This document shows, piece after piece, positions 55,008 to 63,184 of a stretch of 64,000 bases of DNA. The DNA lies in NCBI RefSeq assembly GCF_030758455.1, contig NZ_CP132353.1, forward strand, positions 2,046,001-2,110,000. The letters are read 5' to 3'. The DNA comes from Erwinia pyri (GTDB lineage Bacteria > Pseudomonadota > Gammaproteobacteria > Enterobacterales > Enterobacteriaceae). Below the pieces are notes generated by a model. That model had not been told where the DNA came from. It did not search any database and saw only the letters and a list, made by a program, of their open reading frames with translations. A program made the position numbers and the translations under genes. The first letter of the stretch is position 1. Every line of letters starts with the position of its first letter.

Positions 55008-55223
55008 TTATTTGTACAGCTCTGCAGTCATGTACACACCGTTATTGGTATAGGCGCTGGTGATTTTGTACTGGTCGCCGTGCTGTTGTGCCTGTGCGGC
55101 GATTTTGGCTTCAGCACCGTCCAGCGTTGAGGCGGTAGCGGAAACGCTCTGGGCGAAACTACCAAATGAGATCAGCGAGAGAGCGGCTACAGCAGCAAGT
55201 GACAGAGTTTTCATGGTTTTCAT
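55008..55223 (-). CDS. DUF1471 (YhcN/BhsA-type) periplasmic protein
   Basis: A 71-residue secreted protein, shorter than the two DUF1471 proteins at 30.4-31.0 kb. Signal peptide about 1-24 (cleavage near SFA-QSV), then a compact domain ending in the NNGVYMTAELYK strand. Three in-frame ATGs cluster at the start (55229, 55223, 55214); I chose 55223 because AAGGA is best spaced to it. Its 3' end lies in the right 184-bp repeat and a truncated copy remains after xdhC. Stress-linked function inferred from the family only. Confidence 0.85.
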   Translation of the reverse strand: MKTMKTLSLAAVAALSLISFGSFAQSVSATASTLDGAEAKIAAQAQQHGDQYKITSAYTNNGVYMTAELYK

Positions 55224-55442
55224 GGTCATAATCCTTCATTTGTATGGTGAGGAGGCTGTACGCCTCCGATGAAAATATTATACCCCTGGTTACTATTAAC
55301 TTGCTAACTATTGGTGTGATAGGATGCGCCAATAAAAATCTTGATTTAAGGCCGCCTGGTTTGTATTTAACAATCTTCCTGCGCATTTTCAGCTTCGTTG
55401 TATTGTTAAAGCCCTGACAGGGATTTATCAGAGGGAGTTTTT

Positions 55443-55982
55443 GTGTACACACCCGTTTCATTAGAAGAACTTGGTCCACGTATAGCTATTATGGGCCCTT
55501 CAAACAGCGGAAAATCAACGCTGGCTGACGCTATTTCTCGCAAGAGGGCGTTGCCAGTGGTTCATCTCGATCAGCTTTATCACCTTCCTGACACCAACTG
55601 GATCCCCCGTGACCAGTCAGAATTCTTTCGCTTACATAGCAATGCTGTCAGCCAGGAACAATGGATCATGGAGGGTAACTATACGAAATGCATAGAGGAG
55701 CGACTCGCCCGGGCTACGGGAATGATCCTGCTGGATGTGCCGGTAACGCTGGGCCTGCTGCGATACATTCGCAGATGCTACTCATCTTCTCCCAGGATTG
55801 GCGGTCTCAGAGCAGGTCGGGAAAATATTACCTGGGAGATGATTAAATACATTACTTTAGTGGCTCCTCAAAACCGTCTGCGCCACAAGATGTTGTACAA
55901 TCGCGTCAATCTTCCAAAGCTGCTGCTGATGTCTCCTCAGGATGTTAAAGCTTGTCTTAAACGTTGGGATTTACAGATATAA
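55443..55982 (+). CDS. P-loop NTPase, adenylate kinase/FlaR-like
   Basis: A 179-residue soluble protein. Walker A GPSNSGKST is at residues 18-26, followed by ALPVVHLDQLYHLPDTNW and WIMEGNY, the pattern of the small adenylate kinase-like/topology modulation (FlaR-type) P-loop proteins. An LID-like basic stretch follows (RYIRRCYSS). Substrate and role unknown. It starts at GTG 55443 with AGAGGGAG upstream. It stands alone in its direction between the DUF1471 gene and the IclR gene, and no partner is obvious. Confidence 0.75.
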   Translation: MYTPVSLEELGPRIAIMGPSNSGKSTLADAISRKRALPVVHLDQLYHLPDTNWIPRDQSEFFRLHSNAVSQEQWIMEGNYTKCIEERLARATGMILLDVPVTLGLLRYIRRCYSSSPRIGGLRAGRENITWEMIKYITLVAPQNRLRHKMLYNRVNLPKLLLMSPQDVKACLKRWDLQI

Positions 55983-56061
55983 ACGAATCGCTTAGCTATT
56001 AGGGTATGACGGCTAACGTAGAATATTTTGTGCTTCACACCCTGAGGTCTGCTTATGCCCG

Positions 56062-56772
56062 TTATGTTTTATAAAAATCCTCACACTTAATTTTAGGTGC
56101 GCCTAATTTAAGGGAAAGGAGGTAGGCCGTATCTTTCATTAATTTACCTGTACCACTGGTACGCATCGACTGTGTTAAACGTGATGAAGGGCCGGTTAAT
56201 GCCAGAGCCGCAAGCAGTTTGTTACCCTCGCCAAATACCGGTAGCGAGAAAGCGGCAATATGCGGATCGCGTATTCCGGAAGTGAAAAGCGGCAACTCTG
56301 GGGCGGAGGCGAACAGCGGTTCGTTAAGCCCCCAATAGCGAAGCACCTGTCCAATTGCTGAATTGTCCAGCGGCAAAAATGTCCCGGGTAAACGTGTTTC
56401 CCGTAGCCCTTCTGATGGCTCAGCTCTGAACAGGCAAAGCCTTTGACCGTTTTCAATCACATACCATGTGGCGCTTTCGCCCGTTGCAGTAGCCAGCGCA
56501 TGGAGTTCAGGCTGAACAATACTGGCCAGATGAAAGGACTGTTCATAAAGCTTACCCAGATAAAGCAGTCTCGGACCCAGTGTGTAGACTCCGTTGTCGC
56601 GCCTGATAACGTAGTTCATGCGTTCAAGTGAGTTCATAAGACGATAGACCGTCGTTTTATGGTAACCCGAAAGTTGAGCAAGCGCGGTGAGCGTTAACGA
56701 TTCTTCGCCTGGCTTGAAACAATCCAGTAACGCCAGCGCTTTTTCTACGGCAATTACGCCTTCATTACCCAT
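56062..56772 (-). CDS. IclR-family transcriptional regulator
   Basis: A 236-residue regulator with the N-terminal winged helix-turn-helix (KALALLDCFKPGEESLTLTA, then LSGYHKTTVYRLMNSLERMNY) and a C-terminal GAF-like effector domain (about 75-235). AGGAGAAG precedes the ATG at 56772. It diverges from the aldolase-dehydrogenase-lactonase-MFS genes over 171 bp, so it is the probable local regulator of that catabolic operon. The effector would be a substrate or intermediate of the pathway, not identified. Confidence 0.9.
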   Translation of the reverse strand: MGNEGVIAVEKALALLDCFKPGEESLTLTALAQLSGYHKTTVYRLMNSLERMNYVIRRDNGVYTLGPRLLYLGKLYEQSFHLASIVQPELHALATATGESATWYVIENGQRLCLFRAEPSEGLRETRLPGTFLPLDNSAIGQVLRYWGLNEPLFASAPELPLFTSGIRDPHIAAFSLPVFGEGNKLLAALALTGPSSRLTQSMRTSGTGKLMKDTAYLLSLKLGAPKIKCEDFYKT

Positions 56773-56900
56773 CAGTATCTTCTCCTGTTTGCAACGATAG
56801 AGAGTTTACCGTGCAATTTGTGATTCACATCTTATTTACATTACAAAGGCACGCTTAATGCTGGCATGACCTGAAATACCCCTTATAGTAATTTTATATC

Positions 56901-56917
56901 GTACACCATAGTTGTAC
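56901..56917. promoter_or_regulatory. Candidate IclR-family operator
   Basis: Inverted repeat GTACA-N7-TGTAC in the gap between the divergent IclR gene and the catabolic operon, 27 bases upstream of the first operon gene. The position fits repression of the operon; the identity of the binder is inferred. Confidence 0.45.
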
Positions 56918-56943
56918 CAGGTAAAACAATACAGAGGTCATTT

Positions 56944-57636
56944 ATGCCACATTCAGATAATAACTTCATCAGACGCGACATTATCCGTATTGCTCCGGAA
57001 CTGGTAAAACAAGCTGCGGAATACCAGGCCGCGATTCTGGCGGATGTAGCGGGGCGTCGCGGTACGCTGCACGGCCGCATAAAACCGGTCGCTCCCACTA
57101 TGAAAGTTGCCGGCCCTGCAATCACCGTTGAGGTCCGGCCCGGAGATAACCTGGCGATTCATGCGGCGCTCGCTATTGCTCAGCCCGGCGATGTCATCGT
57201 GGTTGACGGCAAAGGTGATATCAGTTGCGCCCTGATTGGCGAGATCATGTCCACACAGGCAGAAGCATCAGGTATTGCAGGCATCATTATCGATGGGGCA
57301 GTACGTGACGCCGACGCTCTGTGTGAAAACGGCTTCCCGGTCTTCTCGGCGGGCCTGAATCCTTGTGGCCCGACAAAATCTGTGGCGGGACGCGTTAACT
57401 ATCCTGTCTCCGTTGCTGGTGCGGCGATCCAGCCTGGCGATCTGATCATCGGTGATGTTGATGGCGTGGTGGTACTGCCGCGTGAAGCCGTGCCTGCTCT
57501 GCTGGAACTGGCGAAGAAAAAGCTGGATGCCGAAACCCGGCGTATTGCGGCCATTCGTGATGGCGATGTCCGCGCCCCGTGGTTAGAAAAGACCCTGCTT
57601 ACCGCTGGCATGCTGGTCGAAGGAGAGGATCTCTAA
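56944..57636 (+). CDS. RraA-like/HMG-CHA aldolase family protein
   Basis: A 230-residue member of the RraA/4-hydroxy-4-methyl-2-oxoglutarate aldolase fold. The active-site loop is present: VRPGDNLAIHAALAIAQPGD, then the IIDGAVRDADAL motif whose Arg and Asp bind oxoacid and metal. The N-terminal extension and the retained catalytic Arg-Asp point to an aldolase or decarboxylase rather than the RNase E inhibitor RraA. First gene of a tightly packed operon; its stop overlaps the next start by one base (TAATG). Likely substrate is a 4-hydroxy-2-oxoacid giving pyruvate, inferred. Confidence 0.82.
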   Translation: MPHSDNNFIRRDIIRIAPELVKQAAEYQAAILADVAGRRGTLHGRIKPVAPTMKVAGPAITVEVRPGDNLAIHAALAIAQPGDVIVVDGKGDISCALIGEIMSTQAEASGIAGIIIDGAVRDADALCENGFPVFSAGLNPCGPTKSVAGRVNYPVSVAGAAIQPGDLIIGDVDGVVVLPREAVPALLELAKKKLDAETRRIAAIRDGDVRAPWLEKTLLTAGMLVEGEDL

Positions 57637-58586
57637 TGACAACTTCTCATCCAGTGATTTTAGTGACCGGCAGCGATTTGGCGCAGGAAGCGCTGAACCT
57701 GCTGAAAGATTTTGAGATTATTTACGCAGGCAAACAACCCAGCGAAGAGGATTTATGTCAGCTGTGCCAGCAGCATGACCCTGTGGCGATTATCGTTCGT
57801 TACGGAAAAGTCAACGCCCGCATTATGGATGCAGCACCTCGCCTGCGGGTGATTTCCAAACACGGCAGCGGCATTGATGTTATCGATCAAAGAGCTGCCG
57901 CTGAGCGCCATATTAGCGTCCAGTCCGCGCCCGGAGCTAATGCGGCGGCGGTGGCAGAACATGCCTGGGCGATGATATTAGCCTGCGCCAAGGCGGTGCT
58001 TCCGCTCGATCGCCGTATGCGTGAGGGATATTGGGACAAATCGACCCATAAGTCTGTTGAGCTTGAGGGCAGAATGCTGGGTTTAATCGGGCTTGGCGCC
58101 ATTGGCGGACGCGTGGCCCGCATTGGCACAGCGTTCGGAATGAAAGTGATTGCCTATGATCCCTTTGCCAAAACTTTTCCCGACCAGTGCGAGTCTTCCT
58201 CGCTTGAGGCCTTGCTGCAACAGGCAGATGTCATTTCCTTACACTGTCCGCTCACCGAGCAGACAAAACATATGCTCAACAGTGAAACGCTGGCACTGTG
58301 TAAAAAAGGGGGGATTTTAGTCAATACTGCACGCGGTGGCCTGATTGACGATCGGGCGCTGTTAGCTGCCCTGGCTGACGGCACTCTCAGCTGGGCTGCG
58401 TTGGACAGCTTTGCTACAGAACCCCTCACTGCACCGCATCTCTGGCAGTCCATCGATAATGTCATCCTGTCACCCCATATTGGCGGCGTAAGTGACAATT
58501 CCTACGTGAAAATGGGCACGGCTGCGGCAAGTAACGTTCTGAAAGTGTTGGCAGAATCCTTTAATAGTCAGGATGCTCAGCCATGA
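57636..58586 (+). CDS. D-2-hydroxyacid dehydrogenase (phosphoglycerate dehydrogenase-like)
   Basis: NAD-dependent dehydrogenase of 316 residues. The NAD-binding motif GLIGLGAIGGRVARIG is near residue 150. The catalytic triad lies in VNTARGGLIDD (Arg), DSFATEPL (Glu) and LSPHIGG (His). It lacks the C-terminal ACT domain of SerA, so a catabolic role is more likely than serine synthesis. The ATG at 57636 overlaps the stop of the aldolase gene by one base; AGGAGAGG is upstream. The frame is open from 57579 inside the previous gene. Its stop overlaps the lactonase start by four bases. Confidence 0.88.
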   Translation: MTTSHPVILVTGSDLAQEALNLLKDFEIIYAGKQPSEEDLCQLCQQHDPVAIIVRYGKVNARIMDAAPRLRVISKHGSGIDVIDQRAAAERHISVQSAPGANAAAVAEHAWAMILACAKAVLPLDRRMREGYWDKSTHKSVELEGRMLGLIGLGAIGGRVARIGTAFGMKVIAYDPFAKTFPDQCESSSLEALLQQADVISLHCPLTEQTKHMLNSETLALCKKGGILVNTARGGLIDDRALLAALADGTLSWAALDSFATEPLTAPHLWQSIDNVILSPHIGGVSDNSYVKMGTAAASNVLKVLAESFNSQDAQP

Positions 58587-59518
58587 CCTTTCTCACTCAA
58601 CCAACGCTACGCGAAATGACGCTATTCAGTCGGCTTCCCGATCGGTTTCGTCAGCCCGATAAAAACAATCCCTGGTCTCTGGCTAACCGGGGCGGAGAGG
58701 CGGTGGACTCATTTCTGGAGGGGCCGGTATGGCACCCTTCGGGTTGCCTGTACGTGACGGACATTCCCTATGGACGCATTTTCAAAGTGGATATGCAGGG
58801 CAACTGGGAACTGATTGTCCAGTATGAAGGCGAGCCAAACGGTATGAAGCTGGTTGCGGAAGAGACGCTGATAATTACCGATTACCGCAATGGATTACTA
58901 AAACTTTCATTGAAAGAGCGGACGGTCACTCCGCTGCTGGCGCGCCGTAATAGCGAAAGCTTTCGCGGCGTCAATGATTTGACGACGGATAGCAAGGGCA
59001 ATCTCTTTTTTACGGATCAGGGTCAGACTGGATTACATGACCCAACTGGCCGCGTTTACCGCTTGTCACCCCGCGGTAAGTTAGATTTATTGCTGGATAA
59101 CTGCCCAAGCCCGAATGGGCTGGTCTTATCGCCAGATGAAAAAATTCTCTATGTTGCCATGACGCGCGGTAATGCTATCTGGCGTTGCCCGTTACAGCAG
59201 GATGGGTCAGTGAGCAAAGTAGGGCAGTTTTTTTCCTCACATGGCCCAAGCGGTCCCGATGGGATTACCGTCAATGCCGAAGGCGAATTACTGATCGCTA
59301 ATCCAGGCCTGGGACGCATCTGGCACTTGAATGACCTGGCCGAACCGGTGGAAATCCTTGTTAGTCCGCTGGGGAGATCGACCACCAACCTCTGCTATGG
59401 CGGCAATAATCTGTGCGAGCTGTTCGTAACCGAGTCCGTTTCGGGCGCTATTTTGACCAGCACTCTGTCAACACCCGGTAAATCCCTTCCCATCCCATCC
59501 GTCTTCAACCCTCGATAA
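58583..59518 (+). CDS. SMP-30/gluconolactonase family lactonase
   Basis: A 311-residue six-bladed propeller enzyme that would open an aldonolactone. Metal-ligand segments are in order: FLEGPVWHP (Glu), RGVNDLTTD (Asn), SPNGLVLSPDE (Asn) and SGPDGITVN (Asp). There is no signal peptide, so it acts in the cytoplasm. It starts ATGA over the dehydrogenase stop. Together with the dehydrogenase and aldolase it suggests a sugar-acid or hydroxyacid pathway: lactone to acid, oxidation, then cleavage. The actual substrate cannot be read from sequence. Confidence 0.87.
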   Translation: MTFLTQPTLREMTLFSRLPDRFRQPDKNNPWSLANRGGEAVDSFLEGPVWHPSGCLYVTDIPYGRIFKVDMQGNWELIVQYEGEPNGMKLVAEETLIITDYRNGLLKLSLKERTVTPLLARRNSESFRGVNDLTTDSKGNLFFTDQGQTGLHDPTGRVYRLSPRGKLDLLLDNCPSPNGLVLSPDEKILYVAMTRGNAIWRCPLQQDGSVSKVGQFFSSHGPSGPDGITVNAEGELLIANPGLGRIWHLNDLAEPVEILVSPLGRSTTNLCYGGNNLCELFVTESVSGAILTSTLSTPGKSLPIPSVFNPR

Positions 59519-59553
59519 TAAAGTTGCGTCTTCCGGACGCGCTGGAGATCGTC

Positions 59554-60906
59554 ATGACCCTGCAGACTTCTACTGAAAATAATATGGTGCAACTGCCGGA
59601 CCCACCCGGTGTGGCTGATACGATGAACAGGCAGGATTTCACTCTCAGTGAAGCCGCCGCTAAGAAAGCCTTTAAGCGGATATTGCCGTTCATTTTTATC
59701 TGTTATGTCGTGAGTTATCTGGACCGGACTAATGTCAGTTTCGCCGCATTAGGCATGAACAGTGATTTAGGTATAACCGCGGAGCAATTTGGCTTTGGTG
59801 CCGGGATGTTCTTTATCGGTTACTTCCTGTTTGAAATCCCCAGTAACCTGATCATGCAAAAAGTCGGCGCGCGTATCTGGATAGCCCGCATCATGATCTC
59901 ATGGGGCATTATTTCCATGGCGACGGCCTTTGTTACCGGCCCGGTCAGTTTTGCCTTCGCGCGTTTCCTGCTGGGCGTTGCGGAAGCCGGATTTACGCCT
60001 GGCATCTATCTCTTTTTTACCTACTGGTTTCCCGGAACCTGGCGCGCCAAAATCACGGCGGCATTTTTAGTCGGCATTCCTGTCGCCAATATTATAGGCG
60101 CGCCCATCTCTGGCGCACTGATGCAGATAACGCACCACGAACACATTCGCAACTGGCAGTGGCTGTTGCTGATTGAAGGGGTGCCAGCGGTAATACTGGG
60201 CATCATGTGCCTCTTTTTCCTTAGCGATAAGCCAGAAAAAGCCAGCTGGCTTAATGACAGTGAGAAAGAGTCACTGAGAAGACGCCTGGATACAGAGCAG
60301 AACAAGATTGCGGCCTCGCATGGATCCAGCCTGCGGGATGCCCTGAAAAACCCGCTGCTTTATCTGCTGGCGTTTATTAACTTCTGTGGGATTGTCGGTT
60401 CAATTGGCGTTGGTCTCTGGATGCCGCAAATAATAAAACAGCTTGGGGTCAGCCATACTCAAACCGGTTTCCTTACCGCTATTCCTTATATCTGTGGTGC
60501 GGTAAGTATGCTGCTGTGGGCACAACGCGCTAATCGCGCTAAAAACCGTATTGCGTGGATCGGTGGTGCATTAGCGATTGCGTCAATTGCCCTTGCGTGT
60601 AGCGCGGTCGTGGATGAGCCGGTATTAAAAATGATCGCACTTTGCTTTACGGTGAGCGGCATTCTCTCTTTCCAGGCGTCATTTTGGGCGCTGCCTTCCG
60701 GGTTTCTGACGGGAAGCGCCGCTGCAGGCGGTCTGGCGATGATTGTCTCAATTGGGAATCTGGGCGGCTTTTTTGGCCCTTCGCTGATTGGCTATATTAA
60801 ACAAATGACGGAAGGTTTTATGTGGCCGCTGCTGGCCGTTTCTGCTGTGTTGTTAACAGGGGCAATCGCCATTGCCTTTGTAAAAGATCCTTATCGCACT
60901 CTCTGA
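59554..60906 (+). CDS. MFS anion:cation symporter family transporter
   Basis: Inner-membrane carrier of 450 residues with twelve segments. ACS-family motifs are present: ICYVVSYLDRTNVSFAALGM near the first helix, GYFLFEIPSNLIMQKVGAR, and LLGVAEAGFTPGIYLFFTYW. Members import organic acids such as tartrate, glucarate, galactonate and phthalate. I chose the ATG at 59554, with TGGAGA upstream; an in-frame TTG at 59524 is less likely. It is the last gene of the IclR-linked operon, 35 bases after the lactonase, and is the likely importer of the operon's substrate. Confidence 0.88.
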   Translation: MTLQTSTENNMVQLPDPPGVADTMNRQDFTLSEAAAKKAFKRILPFIFICYVVSYLDRTNVSFAALGMNSDLGITAEQFGFGAGMFFIGYFLFEIPSNLIMQKVGARIWIARIMISWGIISMATAFVTGPVSFAFARFLLGVAEAGFTPGIYLFFTYWFPGTWRAKITAAFLVGIPVANIIGAPISGALMQITHHEHIRNWQWLLLIEGVPAVILGIMCLFFLSDKPEKASWLNDSEKESLRRRLDTEQNKIAASHGSSLRDALKNPLLYLLAFINFCGIVGSIGVGLWMPQIIKQLGVSHTQTGFLTAIPYICGAVSMLLWAQRANRAKNRIAWIGGALAIASIALACSAVVDEPVLKMIALCFTVSGILSFQASFWALPSGFLTGSAAAGGLAMIVSIGNLGGFFGPSLIGYIKQMTEGFMWPLLAVSAVLLTGAIAIAFVKDPYRTL

Positions 60907-60914
60907 TGAATTAA

Positions 60915-60941
60915 TGTCAGCACGGTAAAAACGTGCTGACA
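60915..60941 (+). terminator. Hairpin after the IclR-linked operon
   Basis: Perfect 10-bp stem TGTCAGCACG/CGTGCTGACA with loop GTAAAAA, 8 bases past the MFS stop. No T run follows, so it may be a weak or Rho-assisted terminator. Confidence 0.55.
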
Positions 60942-61115
60942 TTCTGGTCACAGTTATTAGGTTCTTTCCTTATTCTCTCCAGCCGCTTCGCGCAACTTCT
61001 CTTATAATGTCAGCCCCTTACAGCCGCCATCATGCCCTTTTAATTACGGTTGAGAGAGAAAGATAAGAGAAGTTTCCTGCAGGCGCTAAGATAAGAGCCT
61101 GCAGGCTTCGTTAAG

Positions 61116-62456
61116 TTATTTGCTCACCGGGGAAGGGCTATGTTCAACTTCGATTTTCACCTCTTTTTTACGGCCCATGATGAGCACTGCGATGCCACCA
61201 ATACCACACAGGATAGCCAGCGGTACCATGGCAAGGGTATGGCTGCCGGTGGCCTGGTTGATGATGCCGTAGACGTTAACCATCACGCCACCCCCAATCA
61301 GGTTAGCCATTGCGCCAATGGCTGCAAGACCTGCGGCAGCGGTAGTGGAAGACATCCAGCCAGATGCCAGCGCCCAGAAAGGACCTTTCATCGAATAGGC
61401 GCCTATTAACACCAGCGACAGAATAACAACGCTGCCCGTCAGGCTGTTGGTGATAAAGGCTGACAGCAGCCCCCCTGCGATTAAAAACAGCGTTAATGCA
61501 GTGTGCCAGCGGCGTTCGCCGCTACGGTCAGAACTTCTGCCCCATACAATCATCAACACAGAAGCCAGGCCGTAAGGAATTGCATTCACCAGCCCTGTTG
61601 TGACGTTATCCAGGCCGAATGATTTAAGCAGTTGCGGAGACCAGACGCTCAGCGTTGAACCCGCCGCTGAGGCGCCTGCATAAATCAGCGCCATCACCCA
61701 GATATGTTTATGACGTAGCAACTGCCATAAAGAGATATGACCGATTGCTTTCTTTTTAGCGTTTTCCGCCTCAAGCGTGGCATTCAGCCACTCTTTTTGT
61801 TCGCTGTTTAACCAACTGGCATTGGCTGGGCGATTGCTCAACATAAAGAAAGCGGCAATACCCAGAATAATCGCCGGAATACCTTCAAGGATAAATAACC
61901 AGTGCCAGCCGCGCATGCCGTACCAGCCATCTAATGACAAAATAAGACCTGAGATAGGGGAGCCGATAAAATTCGCTGCCGGGATGGCGACCATAAAGGT
62001 GGCAATCACGCGCGCACGGTATTTACCCGGAATCCAGTAAGTGAGATAAAGAATAACGCCAGGAAAGAATCCTGCTTCAGCCGCCCCCAATAAGAAGCGT
62101 AACAGATACAGCATATTGGCACTTTCGACGAAAGCAGTACAAACCGAGACAATGCCCCAGGAGACCATGATGCGAGAGATCCAAATTTTGGCACCAATTT
62201 TCTGCATCGCAAGGTTGCTGGGCACTTCAAACAGAAAATAACCCACAAAAAACAGGCTGCTTGCCAGACCAAAAACCGCTTTAGAGAGACCTAAATCTTC
62301 GTTCATCTGCAGCGATGCCATACCGATATTACCGCGATCGATAATCGCAATCAGATAACAGACGATCAGAAAGGGCAAAATGCGCCAGACCACCTTCTTG
62401 ACGGTCTGCTGCTCAATATCGGCAGAGAAAGTAGGGGTGTGCTTTTTCTCAGACAT
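61116..62456 (-). CDS. MFS anion:cation symporter family transporter
   Basis: A second ACS-type carrier, 446 residues, twelve segments: VCYLIAIIDRGNIGMASLQM, GYFLFEVPSNLAMQKIGAK and LLGAAEAGFFPGVILYLTYW. It is related to, but clearly distinct from, the carrier encoded convergently on its left. The frame starts at 62456 with GAGGATC upstream. No catabolic enzyme is adjacent on its strand, so it may serve the neighbouring operon or another pathway. Its promoter must lie in the gap before dcp. Confidence 0.87.
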   Translation of the reverse strand: MSEKKHTPTFSADIEQQTVKKVVWRILPFLIVCYLIAIIDRGNIGMASLQMNEDLGLSKAVFGLASSLFFVGYFLFEVPSNLAMQKIGAKIWISRIMVSWGIVSVCTAFVESANMLYLLRFLLGAAEAGFFPGVILYLTYWIPGKYRARVIATFMVAIPAANFIGSPISGLILSLDGWYGMRGWHWLFILEGIPAIILGIAAFFMLSNRPANASWLNSEQKEWLNATLEAENAKKKAIGHISLWQLLRHKHIWVMALIYAGASAAGSTLSVWSPQLLKSFGLDNVTTGLVNAIPYGLASVLMIVWGRSSDRSGERRWHTALTLFLIAGGLLSAFITNSLTGSVVILSLVLIGAYSMKGPFWALASGWMSSTTAAAGLAAIGAMANLIGGGVMVNVYGIINQATGSHTLAMVPLAILCGIGGIAVLIMGRKKEVKIEVEHSPSPVSK

Positions 62457-63184
62457 GATGATCCTCACAATTTTTCATGGCTTTACGTGATAAGCGTAAA
62501 ATGCTTTTGTTTTACTGTGTAAAACTTGAGTGTATTCAGTAAAACCATTATTACGATAATCTTTCCCGCCTGCCTGAAGATGTAATCAGATTGTGTCTAT
62601 TGTCACAAAAAGGTGTCTGGTACTTATCGTTTATGTGATGAGTATGGTTTTTCAGGGCGAGCGGATGCGCTCAGGCGATCGGGACAGCTGCCCCACGGAA
62701 AGCAACTGCTAAGCAGCCACAAAAATAAAACATTTCTTATAAATACCGGGCGAATTAATAGATTTTATTAAAACAGAGTAATTCCAATTCTTTATAGGGC
62801 TGAGTATCTGGAGGAAATCGAAAGTAACAGGGGGGAAACAGTCATAATCTTTATAATTTAAATTACCCATATATCCGCAGTCGAACTTCATGGCTTTTTT
62901 ATTTTCGGCAAAGAAAGCCAGAAAATCAGAGCGATGCAAAATGATTTAACGCCACGGCTTTTTGAATTTTGTCGTCGAAGTCTGCTTTTACTAAAGTACG
63001 TATTGATGATATTCGTTTTTTTCTCGTAGCCCATCAGCCACGCTTGTTTAATTCTGAAAAATTTCGTTGGAAACATTGTTCAAAAACAACCTTATGGCCC
63101 GGCATTTATCGTGCAGCCTGATTCAGTTGGCTTGCGCGGTCATTCGGCCTATGCTGAAGATCTACCGTGACAAGGAGAATACCG
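62457..63184. other. A/T-rich gap between the MFS gene and dcp
   Basis: 728 bp without a supported gene. The stretch 62700-63060 is clearly richer in A/T than its surroundings and carries only short open frames (for example 62709-62939 on the minus strand) with no ribosome-binding site or recognisable domain. It should contain the promoters of both flanking genes, including dcp. Confidence 0.55.

Larger units (their letters stand above)
54863..55046 (+). repeat. 184-bp direct repeat, right copy
   Basis: Right copy of the repeat at 51207. It carries a remnant of the xdhC 3' end, a terminator and the true 3' end of the DUF1471 gene. Confidence 0.93.
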
